This document shows positions 1 through 7,738 of a stretch of DNA of 12,772 bases, in pieces. The notes beneath the pieces are model-generated. The model made no database searches and was not told where the DNA came from. It was given only the letters and a program-made list of their open reading frames with translations. The position numbers and the translations under genes are program-made. The stretch's first letter is position 1. The number at the start of each line of letters is the position of its first letter. The DNA is taken from contig QXZO01000205.1 of assembly GCA_009886305.1 (NCBI GenBank), positions 1 to 12,772 of the forward strand. Reading direction: 5' to 3'. Source of the stretch: Betaproteobacteria bacterium. GTDB taxonomy: Bacteria > Pseudomonadota > Gammaproteobacteria > Burkholderiales > Eutrophovitaceae.

Positions 1-171
1 TGGGATATGGCAGCGGGGGCTCTGCTGATTAAGGAGGCGGGCGGCCTGGTGGGGGATTTAGATGGCGAGCCACAATATTTGGATAGCGGAAATATTGTAG
101 CGGGAAATCCAAAAATATTCGCTCAACTGCTATCAACCCTCCGTCCACATACTTCGAATCTCAAGAGTTAA
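1..171 (+). CDS. suhB: Inositol-1-monophosphatase family protein, SuhB-like (C-terminal fragment)
   Basis: Partial gene cut by the left window edge; only the last 56 codons and a TAA stop are present. The fragment opens with WDMAAGALLIKEAGG and contains SGNIVAGNP, which match the C-terminal hallmark of inositol monophosphatases: the WD pair supplies a metal-binding aspartate (residue 2 of the fragment), and the GNIVAGNP strand lies near the C terminus of SuhB. Family members hydrolyse inositol-1-phosphate in the cytoplasm with Mg2+. E. coli SuhB also acts in rRNA transcription antitermination, but that role cannot be judged from this piece. It runs in the same direction as mutS, 111 bases upstream of it. 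A related family member such as CysQ is possible, but the wording is closest to SuhB as I remember it. The N-terminal and central catalytic motifs lie outside the window. Confidence 0.85.
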   Translation, partial: WDMAAGALLIKEAGGLVGDLDGEPQYLDSGNIVAGNPKIFAQLLSTLRPHTSNLKS

Positions 172-282
172 AGTTACGCGTTACATCAGTTATTTTTCGT
201 TTGTGGCAGGATAGATAAAAAATCGGTATTAAGCCAATGTCTAGATGTGAGTCCGTAAAGGTAAATGTGGCGTTAATTTCTC

Positions 283-2904
283 ATGACTAAAATCCAACCG
301 AATAATATCGTCCAGAAGAAATCTAAAAATAATTCACAGGAATCTGCGCATACGCCAATGATGCGTCAGTACCTTGAAATAAAATCGAGTCATTCAGATA
401 AGCTGTTGTTCTACCGAATGGGCGACTTCTATGAACTGTTCTTCGATGACGCAGAACGTGCTGCAAAATTACTAGGCATTACGCTAACAGCACGAGGAAG
501 TTCAGCCGGAGAACCTATTAAAATGGCCGGTGTTCCACATCACGCTGCCGAGCAATATCTCGCGAAACTCGTCAAATCTGGCGAATCCATAGCCATTTGT
601 GAACAAACCGGAGATCCAGCGACATCAAAGGGTCCTGTTGAAAGAAAAGTGGTCAGAATAGTTACGCCAGGTACGCTATCGGATGCAGCCCTGCTGCCCG
701 ATAAACAGGAAAACTACGTCCTAAGTTTTTACAAAAAAGACGATAACTGGGGTGTCGCATGGCTATCCATTGCCGCAGGACAATTAAAAATAAAACAAAG
801 CAGCACGCTATCGATACTGAGTGAAATCGCGCGTCTTCAGCCCTCTGAAATCATTGCTCCTGAGGGCTCAGTTCTACCTGGAATAGATCATACTAAAATC
901 AGAATTCAACGCCTACCTTCTTGGAACTTCGAGGAAGAAGTTGCAAAAAAAAACCTATGCGCTCACTTACAAGTTCGAGACTTGCGAGGTTTTGGCTGTG
1001 AAGACTCTGCATCTGCCATATCGGCAGCCGGTGCGCTCCTCTCGTATGCGCAAAGCACCCAATCCGAACCGCTGTCGCACATCACAGCCATTCAAGTTGA
1101 ACGAGATAATGACTTCATACAACTTGACGTGACGACACGCAAAAACCTTGAAATCAACACAACACTGCAAGGAGAGAGCAGCCCAACTCTTCTGTCGACA
1201 TTTGATAGATCAAAATCAAGTATGGGATCTCGTTGGCTTCAACATGCGCTCAATCACCCCCTATACAACCATAACGACATAAAAGAGCGCCTTTCAACGG
1301 TCGAATGGCTTACTGACACACAAAACATTACCGTTTTGAACGCAGTACGACAGATATTAGGCTCAATCTCAGATATCGAACGAATCAATTCACGCATTAC
1401 TCTCAGAAGTGCGCGGCCTCGAGATCTTTCCGGATTAAGAGAGTCCCTATTGTTATTACCCCAATTACAAACCTTAATTACAGCTTCCGATTTACCATTA
1501 TTGGCCTCATTATCAAGCGATTTGTCATGCAACGCCAAAATTGCTGACGAACTCGTCGCTGCCATTCTCCCTGAACCAGCGACCATGCTGACTGAGGGTG
1601 GAGTCATTAATCATGGATTCGACTCAGAGCTAGATACTTTGAGATCTATACAGACTGATTGCGGTACCTTCCTGATAGATCTGGAACAAAGAGAGAGAAT
1701 GGAAACGGGTATTAACAGCCTGAAAGTTGAATTCAATCGTGTCCATGGTTTTTATATTGAGGTATCAAAAGCTAATGCATCGGCAGTACCGGACAGGTAT
1801 AGGAGACGACAAACACTCAAAAACGCAGAACGCTTTATCACTCCAGAGTTAAAGGAATTTGAGGATAAAGCGCTATCAGCAAAAGATCGTGCTCTAAAGC
1901 GTGAAAAACATATCTACGAGATTATCATTGACACCATGCAGCAACACCGAGAAGAAATTCAAAACGTTGCAAAATCCGTTGCTCAGCTCGATGGTCTTTG
2001 TAGCCTCGCTCAACTAGCCTTAGAACAGAACTACATATGCCCCACTCTTGTAGAGGGAAATGAGATCAATATTGTTAATGGCCGTCATCCTGTTGTTGAA
2101 ACGCAAATTGAAAATTTTATTTCGAACACATTAGAAATCAGCGACAATCGTAAAATGCTCATTATTACTGGTCCAAATATGGGTGGAAAATCTACCTATA
2201 TGCGCCAATGTGCACTTATCGTACTACTCGCTCATGTGGGTAGCTTTGTTCCAGCAGAATCTGCTTTAATCGGCCGAATTGATCAAATTTTTACTCGTAT
2301 TGGAGCTTCAGACAATCTCTCTGGAGGGCAGTCTACGTTCATGGTGGAGATGTCAGAAGCCGCTAATATCCTGAATAATGCAACCAAAAATAGCTTGGTA
2401 CTCATGGATGAGATTGGTCGGGGCACATCAACCTATGATGGGCTCGCTTTAGCGTTTTCAATAGCTCGATACTTAGCAAAAAAAAATCAAAGCATTACGC
2501 TTTTTGCTACACATTACTTTGAGTTAACTGGATTATCTGAAGAAATACCAGATGTGGAAAATATCCACTTCTCTGCGGTTGAACACAAAGATGAAATTAT
2601 CTTCTTGCATAGCGTGGCTGATGGTCCCGCATCACAAAGTTACGGCATCCAAGTTGCCCAACTTGCGGGAGTACCTAAAGAAATTGTTAATGCAGCAAAA
2701 CGAGAACTCAAACTCTTGGAGTCAAAAGGAAAAGACGACCTAACTCAGCCTGATTTATTTAATCAGAGAGAAACTTTAAACTCAGAGCTTGAAGGCCCCA
2801 TTTCTGCGCGGCTCGCTGAAATTAAGCCAGACGAATTGACGCCTAAGCAAGCACTAGACCTCATCTACGAACTCGATCAGATCAACAATCATGACAGCAA
2901 CTGA
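283..2904 (+). CDS. mutS: DNA mismatch repair protein MutS
   Basis: Full-length MutS, 873 residues (E. coli about 853). It recognises mispairs and small loops and recruits MutL in an ATP-dependent way. The mismatch-reading motif GDFYELF is at residues 47-53, with the intercalating Phe49 and Glu51. The connector, lever and clamp domains follow. The ATPase domain has Walker A TGPNMGGKST (629-638), Walker B LVLMDEIGRGTS with Asp709-Glu710, and the switch His744 in FATHYFEL. QPDLF at 822-826 fits a sliding-clamp binding motif, and PDELTPKQALDLIYEL near the end is the C-terminal oligomerisation segment. The ATG at 283 is preceded in frame by a stop, and no good Shine-Dalgarno sequence lies at the right distance. 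The next Met codons (355 and 358) fall inside the conserved TPMM segment, so 283 is preferred. This gives a tail before TPMM about eleven residues longer than in E. coli. Two A9 runs (945-953, 2478-2486) lie in the coding sequence. Confidence 0.98.
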   Translation: MTKIQPNNIVQKKSKNNSQESAHTPMMRQYLEIKSSHSDKLLFYRMGDFYELFFDDAERAAKLLGITLTARGSSAGEPIKMAGVPHHAAEQYLAKLVKSGESIAICEQTGDPATSKGPVERKVVRIVTPGTLSDAALLPDKQENYVLSFYKKDDNWGVAWLSIAAGQLKIKQSSTLSILSEIARLQPSEIIAPEGSVLPGIDHTKIRIQRLPSWNFEEEVAKKNLCAHLQVRDLRGFGCEDSASAISAAGALLSYAQSTQSEPLSHITAIQVERDNDFIQLDVTTRKNLEINTTLQGESSPTLLSTFDRSKSSMGSRWLQHALNHPLYNHNDIKERLSTVEWLTDTQNITVLNAVRQILGSISDIERINSRITLRSARPRDLSGLRESLLLLPQLQTLITASDLPLLASLSSDLSCNAKIADELVAAILPEPATMLTEGGVINHGFDSELDTLRSIQTDCGTFLIDLEQRERMETGINSLKVEFNRVHGFYIEVSKANASAVPDRYRRRQTLKNAERFITPELKEFEDKALSAKDRALKREKHIYEIIIDTMQQHREEIQNVAKSVAQLDGLCSLAQLALEQNYICPTLVEGNEINIVNGRHPVVETQIENFISNTLEISDNRKMLIITGPNMGGKSTYMRQCALIVLLAHVGSFVPAESALIGRIDQIFTRIGASDNLSGGQSTFMVEMSEAANILNNATKNSLVLMDEIGRGTSTYDGLALAFSIARYLAKKNQSITLFATHYFELTGLSEEIPDVENIHFSAVEHKDEIIFLHSVADGPASQSYGIQVAQLAGVPKEIVNAAKRELKLLESKGKDDLTQPDLFNQRETLNSELEGPISARLAEIKPDELTPKQALDLIYELDQINNHDSN

Positions 2905-2935
2905 AATTCGTTATAAAGCTGCTTCTGCCTCGTTC

Positions 2936-4402
2936 TCAAGTGCCACAGAAAGTAACATAAGGCTCAGCATTCGATAGAGAAGGTTCGGCGTATTTATCAA
3001 AACCTGGTCTAAAAAAATAAGGCTCAGACACCACATTGAGCATTGAACGAAAGAGCTCAAAATCATTATCATTCACCGCCGCGTCCAACGCCTCTTCGAT
3101 TTTATGATTTCGTGGGATATATAGTGGATTAACTGCATTCATATTCAAGATGCACTGATCTGCAGATACACCATCAACCAAGACTCTTTTAAGCCACCGC
3201 GATGACCAATCATCAAGATTGATAGAATTATTGAATTGTGACTTGAACTGAATCTCATCATTTAACCGCACATTGGCGAGAGAACGGAACGTGAGCGTAA
3301 AATCGGCATCACCTTGGTGCATCAGCCTTAAGAGTTCATTCACGAGATCTAGGTCGCCTTCACTCTCATTAATTAACCCAAGTTTTGCGCGCATATTTTC
3401 TAGCCAAAATGACTCGTAAATATCATTGAATGTATCAAGCTCATCGACGAATCTTTGTATAACCACTTCCTGATCTTCTTGATACAGCGGGATGAGAGCT
3501 TTTGCTAATTGAGCCAAATTCCACTGGCCAATTTTCGGTTGATTTTCATAAGCATAGCGACCATGTTCATCAATAGAACTAAAAACGGTAGACGGCACGT
3601 AACGATCCATAAAAGCGCATGGTCCGTAGTCGATCGTTTCTCCAGAAATAGTCATGTTGTCTGTATTCATAACTCCATGTACAAACCCAACACTCATCCA
3701 GTCCGCGATCAACTTAGCCTGCTTTTGCATCACTGATTTAAAGAAATCTAGATAAGCATCCCCCGAATCTCTTATGTGAGGGAAGTGCCTATCAATTGCA
3801 TAATCAGCCAATCGCTTAACCTGAGCCCATTCTCCTCTAGCTGCAAAAAACTCAAAACTCCCCACTCTTATATGGCTGGCTGAAACACGTGTTAAAACCG
3901 CCCGCGGCTTCAACGCTTCCCGAGCGACCCAATCCTCAGTGCCTACAGCAGCCAAAGCACGAGTCGTTGCAATACCAAACTGATGCATCGCCTCGCTCAC
4001 CAAGTATTCTCTTAATACTGGCCCTAAAGCTGATTTCCCATCGCCACCACGTGAATAAGGTGTTCTCCCAGAGCCTTTCAACTGTATGTCTCGTCGATCG
4101 CCGTTTCTGTCTACCACTTCCCCTATGAGTAGCGCTCGACCATCACCTAATTGGGGCGTAAACATCCCAAACTGATGCCCAGCATAAACTTGCGCTATTG
4201 GATTGCTATCATCTGGTAGCGCATTTCCCGAAAACATAGACGCGCCAACCTCACCATGAAGTAATTTGTGATCCAATCCCAGCTCATCGGCTAAAGCAGC
4301 ATTCACTTGCAAAAGTCTCGGTGAGGTACATTTTTCGGGACTGCATGCTTTATAAAAACCATCCAACTCATTCGCAAATGTATGACTGAACGAAATGCTC
4401 AT
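2936..4402 (-). CDS. selO: Protein adenylyltransferase SelO (YdiU/UPF0061 family)
   Basis: 488 residues, close to the usual bacterial SelO length of about 480. SelO is a pseudokinase-fold enzyme that transfers AMP from ATP to Ser, Thr or Tyr of target proteins; in bacteria it is linked to redox stress. Motifs seen: YAGHQFG (73-79), LGDGRA (85-90), QLKGSGRTPYSRGGDG (107-122), the catalytic segment HGVMNTDNM (242-250, with Asp248 and Asn249) and the metal-binding DYGP (258-261). The protein ends in TFCGT, with Cys486 at the place where eukaryotic SelO carries selenocysteine. The ATG start has a good ribosome site, AAGGCGGAG, 6-7 bases upstream. It is the last gene of the minus-strand run, 39 bases after mltB, and converges on mutS with 31 bases between stops. 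The activation segment reads VFSSIDEHGRY, without the Cys I recall at the matching place in E. coli YdiU; Cys262 in DYGPCAFMD is nearby. Confidence 0.95.
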   Translation of the reverse strand: MSISFSHTFANELDGFYKACSPEKCTSPRLLQVNAALADELGLDHKLLHGEVGASMFSGNALPDDSNPIAQVYAGHQFGMFTPQLGDGRALLIGEVVDRNGDRRDIQLKGSGRTPYSRGGDGKSALGPVLREYLVSEAMHQFGIATTRALAAVGTEDWVAREALKPRAVLTRVSASHIRVGSFEFFAARGEWAQVKRLADYAIDRHFPHIRDSGDAYLDFFKSVMQKQAKLIADWMSVGFVHGVMNTDNMTISGETIDYGPCAFMDRYVPSTVFSSIDEHGRYAYENQPKIGQWNLAQLAKALIPLYQEDQEVVIQRFVDELDTFNDIYESFWLENMRAKLGLINESEGDLDLVNELLRLMHQGDADFTLTFRSLANVRLNDEIQFKSQFNNSINLDDWSSRWLKRVLVDGVSADQCILNMNAVNPLYIPRNHKIEEALDAAVNDNDFELFRSMLNVVSEPYFFRPGFDKYAEPSLSNAEPYVTFCGT

Positions 4403-4441
4403 ATCAACTCCGCCTTAGGGAATAAGTTGGAGCAATTAAGC

Positions 4442-5470
4442 TCACTGAGCATTTTTTAGTGCTTTTATTTTTTGAGACAACTGAACCATCGCCAACGCGT
4501 AATTATTACTAGGGTTGTACCTCGTGATAACATAAAAGTTCTTTAATGACATCCAAAATTCAGTTCCACCGTCCCCTTCGAGCTTAAATAAACCAACCGA
4601 CTTGTCATCACCGAGCTCGAAACTCTCTTGTACTCCTGCTTCCTTGATTTCGCTATAAGTACGATTGGGTTTAGATTTCCCAGCCATCTCAGCAAGAGCA
4701 CTTGCGTTTTTAGCGCTTACCGGGAAAACAATTGGCTCATCACGTTGCCAACCATGTCTTTTCAGATAATTACTAGCACTACCAATCGCATCCGCAACGC
4801 TATTCTCCAAATCAGCCTTACCATCGCCATCAAAGTCAATGGCGTACTCTCGATAACTGGATGGCATAAACTGAGCGATTCCTATAGCTCCTGCGAACGA
4901 CCCTTTTATCGCGTCCGGCTCAATATTATTTTCTCGAGCTAAAATTAAAAACTCTTCGAACTCTTTCAAGAAGTATTTGTTCCGCCGCTTGCCATAAAAT
5001 CCGAGCGTATAAAATGCGTCGACGATTCGAAACTCGCCCGTATATGTTCCGTAATTAGTTTCTATTCCAATGAGTGCTGTAATAATCTCTTGAGGGATGC
5101 CGAACTCATCCTCTGCCCTGATTAAGGTTTGAAGATGCTTCTCCCAAAATTTCACACCTTCTTTTTCTCGCCAATCTGTTACATATAACTTTCTAAAAAA
5201 GCTCCAAGGCTTAGACGTAGCAGGTTTATCAAATGCATTAAGAATGCCATCCTTCTTTACCGCGTCACCCATCAATATCATTAGCTCTTGCTCGGAGAAA
5301 TCATGTTTAGTCACCATCTCCTGAATAAACTCAACAACAGCAGAATCATGTGTCTCGTGCGTCTCATGTGCCTGAACATGAAAAACAGCACTCAAAACCA
5401 ACGTTAAAATACATGTCAGTGATTTTTTATGGGAATTTAATTCTGAACTAGTTCTCACGGCAAGCCTCAT
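4442..5470 (-). CDS. mltB: MltB-family lytic murein transglycosylase
   Basis: Glycoside hydrolase family 103 enzyme that cleaves peptidoglycan glycan strands to 1,6-anhydro-muropeptides in the periplasm. With the ATG start it is 342 residues (E. coli MltB 361). The catalytic Glu lies in GIETNYGTYTG (about residues 135-145), and a second family block, GAIGIAQFMPSSYREYA followed by DFDGDGKADL, spans about 194-221. The N terminus is a charged stretch followed by a hydrophobic core, CILTLVLSAVFHVQA, with a likely signal-peptidase I cut after VQA (about residue 34). I see no lipobox, so unlike E. coli MltB it is probably soluble. A TTG codon directly upstream (5473-5471) could also start, adding one residue; neither start has a strong ribosome site. 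Its start is 14-17 bases after the ccmI stop, so co-transcription with the ccm genes is likely. A HETHETHD stretch begins the mature protein. Confidence 0.93.
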   Translation of the reverse strand: MRLAVRTSSELNSHKKSLTCILTLVLSAVFHVQAHETHETHDSAVVEFIQEMVTKHDFSEQELMILMGDAVKKDGILNAFDKPATSKPWSFFRKLYVTDWREKEGVKFWEKHLQTLIRAEDEFGIPQEIITALIGIETNYGTYTGEFRIVDAFYTLGFYGKRRNKYFLKEFEEFLILARENNIEPDAIKGSFAGAIGIAQFMPSSYREYAIDFDGDGKADLENSVADAIGSASNYLKRHGWQRDEPIVFPVSAKNASALAEMAGKSKPNRTYSEIKEAGVQESFELGDDKSVGLFKLEGDGGTEFWMSLKNFYVITRYNPSNNYALAMVQLSQKIKALKNAQ

Positions 5471-5487
5471 CAAGTCAAGATATCCGA

Positions 5488-6723
5488 TTACGGTACCGCA
5501 CTATCTATTACGATTTCAACTGTTTCGCCTTGACGCACCACGCTCGTTGAGGACTCTATATCACCACTAGCTCTAATCGCATTACCAGATTTTGATATAC
5601 GCGCCCCAATAATAAACTCAGGGAAATCAGATAATTTTCGGCTCGGCATGAGCGAAAATGAATCATCAAAAGAAAAAGAATAGGGCAACTGATCCACAGG
5701 AATTCTCATCGCGGCAATAGGCATAGGTGGTCCTTCAGTTGATCTAGTGTAGACGAAGACAACATCCTGAGCGCTAATCCTTTCCCGTACTTCATCGGAG
5801 ATTCGAACCACGCCCTCAAGAATGACGGTTGATTGCTCTATCTCAACTTCTTCAGTGATATTTTGATCGAACCCATCCCCTGACTGAACCAATCTAATTT
5901 TGGCTTCGGCAATACCCGCTTGCAAGGTTTCCATCAACTGTGCGTCCCCAAGATTTGCCTTCATGAGCCGCGTCCAACGGTCAATCGCCAATTGATAACT
6001 CCCGACCGCAAAAGCCGCCGTACCTCCTAGTGCGAGTCCTTTTCCATGATCAGGGTCCATTTCTAGAGCTCGATTAATTAGCTCAGCAGGTTCTCCTGAA
6101 AGGTCGCCACCAACCGTCAATCCTCTAGCCTCAGCATAATCGACCAATATAGCTGGGTCATCTGGATTGATTTGATAGGCACGCTCCCAGGCGTTTGCTG
6201 CCTCATCGAATTTGTGCATTGCTTGATAAGTCCTCGCCAACATCCCCCAGGCCTGAGTGTCCTCTGGGTTTTCTTCAATATGTTTAATGACTTTATCAGC
6301 AAGTACTTGGAGGTCTGTCTGATCAAATGAGTCATTTTGTGCATCAACGAACGCTGCGACATCCTGACCATCAGAGCTTCCTATCACCCCATATAAATAA
6401 ACCGCAGTTACAGGTATCAATGCGATAGCCACAAGAGATAAAATTTTTGCAGACCCACCGGAAACAACTAGTGTCTGCGGCTCTTTCGATACCTCCACTA
6501 AAACTCGCCCCTCGATTTCGGCTTTGGACAACTCGTACTGCTCCGAAGATAAATTCCCCACCCGATGATCTTCAGCAAGCTCCTTGAGTTGGTCACGTAA
6601 AAGACGGAGATTAGTCTGGGATTGCGTATTCGTTGTCAAAGCACGCGTTTTGAAAATACTTCTCAAAAATACTATCAGAACAAAAATACTCAGCAGACCA
6701 GCAAATATATTGAATATTGACAT
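5488..6723 (-). CDS. ccmI: Cytochrome c maturation protein CcmI (CycH), TPR apocytochrome chaperone
   Basis: 411 residues. CcmI binds the C-terminal helix of apocytochrome c and hands it to the CcmF-CcmH heme ligation complex. The order of parts is typical: a first membrane segment at about 4-20, a cytoplasmic coil with a leucine-rich LRLLRDQLKELAEDHRVG stretch (39-56), a second membrane segment at about 94-114, then a periplasmic part. TPR-like helices run from about 135 to 280 (AWGMLARTYQAMHKFDEAANAWERAY, 158-183), followed by a beta-rich C-terminal domain (about 295-411) of the kind found in gammaproteobacterial CcmI. In E. coli this part is fused to CcmH; here it is a separate gene, as in Pseudomonas. 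The ATG start has AGGA upstream at a somewhat long distance. It lies 17 bases after the ccmH stop. The TPR repeats are degenerate, so their limits are approximate. Confidence 0.94.
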   Translation of the reverse strand: MSIFNIFAGLLSIFVLIVFLRSIFKTRALTTNTQSQTNLRLLRDQLKELAEDHRVGNLSSEQYELSKAEIEGRVLVEVSKEPQTLVVSGGSAKILSLVAIALIPVTAVYLYGVIGSSDGQDVAAFVDAQNDSFDQTDLQVLADKVIKHIEENPEDTQAWGMLARTYQAMHKFDEAANAWERAYQINPDDPAILVDYAEARGLTVGGDLSGEPAELINRALEMDPDHGKGLALGGTAAFAVGSYQLAIDRWTRLMKANLGDAQLMETLQAGIAEAKIRLVQSGDGFDQNITEEVEIEQSTVILEGVVRISDEVRERISAQDVVFVYTRSTEGPPMPIAAMRIPVDQLPYSFSFDDSFSLMPSRKLSDFPEFIIGARISKSGNAIRASGDIESSTSVVRQGETVEIVIDSAVP

Positions 6724-6740
6724 CAGTAACTCAATCCTAA

Positions 6741-7196
6741 TCAGTCTTTAAGTAACGATCGTGCACGGTCTATTTCTTCCGAGCTTTGTTTTGGGTCATG
6801 GCTTCCAGCGCGACGCCGTACAATTCTCACTGCAAACCAAAATGCAACTAATAACATCAACAAAGGGCCCGCCCACAGCACCATGGTCGTACCCTTAATA
6901 GGTGGGTCGTATAGCACAAAGTCACCGTATCGCTCAACCATGAAATCTTTTATCTGACCCTCATCCATACCTTCGCGTAGCATGTCTCTTACTTGATTTT
7001 TCAAATCAACTGCGAGACCTGCATTAGAGTCCGCGATAGTTTGATTTTGACAAACCAAACATCTCAGTTCTAGGCTAATTGCTTTGACACGCTCTTCAAG
7101 CTCTGGGTCTTTAGCCAGCAAAGGCGCTTCCTCAGCAAATGAGGAATTACTAAAGATAAATAATATCAAGCCTATTATTCTGATTTTCGCGATCAC
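6741..7196 (-). CDS. ccmH: Cytochrome c-type biogenesis protein CcmH (CycL/NrfF type)
   Basis: 151 residues, the short stand-alone form. CcmH is a membrane-anchored periplasmic thiol-oxidoreductase that keeps the CXXCH cysteines of apocytochrome c reduced, together with CcmG, and works with CcmF in heme ligation. The signature LRCLVCQNQTIADSNA is at 44-59, with redox cysteines Cys46 and Cys49. A signal peptide covers about residues 1-21, and a C-terminal membrane segment lies at about 105-123 (MVLWAGPLLMLLVAFWFAV), followed by an RIVRRR basic anchor. The start is GTG at 7196-7194, and it overlaps the TGA stop of ccmG in a GTGA arrangement, so translational coupling to ccmG is likely. No in-frame ATG lies close by that would keep the signal peptide. 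Confidence 0.96.
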   Translation of the reverse strand: MIAKIRIIGLILFIFSNSSFAEEAPLLAKDPELEERVKAISLELRCLVCQNQTIADSNAGLAVDLKNQVRDMLREGMDEGQIKDFMVERYGDFVLYDPPIKGTTMVLWAGPLLMLLVAFWFAVRIVRRRAGSHDPKQSSEEIDRARSLLKD

Positions 7197-7726
7197 TGAC
7201 TCAACTCCTCAATTAACGGCAAAATGTCTTCGGAGACGTCCACCCGTGTCAACGGCCCTATTTTTTTATATCTTATAATTCCGTCGCGATCTATTAAGAA
7301 TGTTTCAGGTACTCCATATACCCCATAATCAAGACCAATTCGACCATCGAGGTCGACCACAACACGCTCGTAAGGATCCCCGTGTCGATCTAACCACTGT
7401 GTAGCAGCTTGTGGTCTGTCTTTATAGTTAAAACCTAAAACAGGAACCGTAGTGGATCGAGCGAAATTAACAATGATTGGATGTTCATCTAAGCACGGTC
7501 CGCACCATGAAGCAAAAACATTGAGCATCCAAACCTTACCAAGCATGTCTCCGTTGGTAAAACGAGTATCGAATTCATTCAGTATGGGAAGAGAAAACTC
7601 GGGGGTCTCTTTTCCAATAAGTGGCGATGGTACTTCTTTGGGGTTAAGTGATAAACCTTTAAACAAAAATGCTGCGACTGCAATGAATATTCCTAATGGG
7701 ATTAAAAATCGAGTCGAAGCCATCAT
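7193..7726 (-). CDS. ccmG: Thiol:disulfide interchange protein CcmG (DsbE)
   Basis: A 177-residue membrane-anchored thioredoxin-fold protein of the periplasm. It reduces the heme-binding cysteines of apocytochrome c or of CcmH, using electrons that normally come from the inner-membrane reductase DsbD. It has an N-terminal membrane anchor (FLIPLGIFIAVAAFLF, about 7-22), the family segment PLIGKETPEFSLP (about 35-47), the active site WCGPC (Cys75 and Cys78), and the cis-proline loop GVPET (about 138-142) with the DRDG strand after it. The longest reading frame begins at a GTG (7735), but GAGGTGG (complement of 7732-7738) overlaps that codon and sits 5 bases before the ATG at 7726, so the ATG, or the one directly after it, is the better start. 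It nearly abuts the ccmF stop (7739-7737), so the ribosome site overlaps the end of ccmF. Confidence 0.96.
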   Translation of the reverse strand: MMASTRFLIPLGIFIAVAAFLFKGLSLNPKEVPSPLIGKETPEFSLPILNEFDTRFTNGDMLGKVWMLNVFASWCGPCLDEHPIIVNFARSTTVPVLGFNYKDRPQAATQWLDRHGDPYERVVVDLDGRIGLDYGVYGVPETFLIDRDGIIRYKKIGPLTRVDVSEDILPLIEELSQ

Positions 7727-7731
7727 ATCGA

Positions 7732-7738
7732 CCACCTC
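7732..7738 (-). promoter_or_regulatory. Ribosome binding site that sets the ccmG start
   Basis: The minus strand reads GAGGTGG here, a strong Shine-Dalgarno match, 5 bases before ATG at 7726 and 8 bases before a second ATG at 7723. It overlaps the TGA stop of ccmF (7739-7737). It rules against the GTG at 7735, which lies inside the site. Confidence 0.75.

Noticed and set aside
172..282. Possible mutS promoter (TTGTGG at 201-206 with TATTAA at 227-232)
   Set aside because: The spacer is 20 bases and both boxes are poor; no convincing promoter, terminator or RNA element seen in this gap.
1254..1607. 117-codon open frame antisense to mutS
   Set aside because: Fully inside the conserved core of mutS, with no recognisable domain; a shadow of mutS codon use.
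2957..3027. Direct repeat ATAAGGCTCAG at 2957-2967 and 3017-3027
   Set aside because: Both copies code Glu-Pro-Tyr inside selO; two 11-base copies in coding sequence are best explained by chance or codon use.
4440..4456. GCTCACTGAGC hairpin followed by a T run, resembling a terminator on the plus strand
   Set aside because: The stem is five base pairs with a one-base loop, it overlaps the mltB stop, and no plus-strand transcript is expected to end there.
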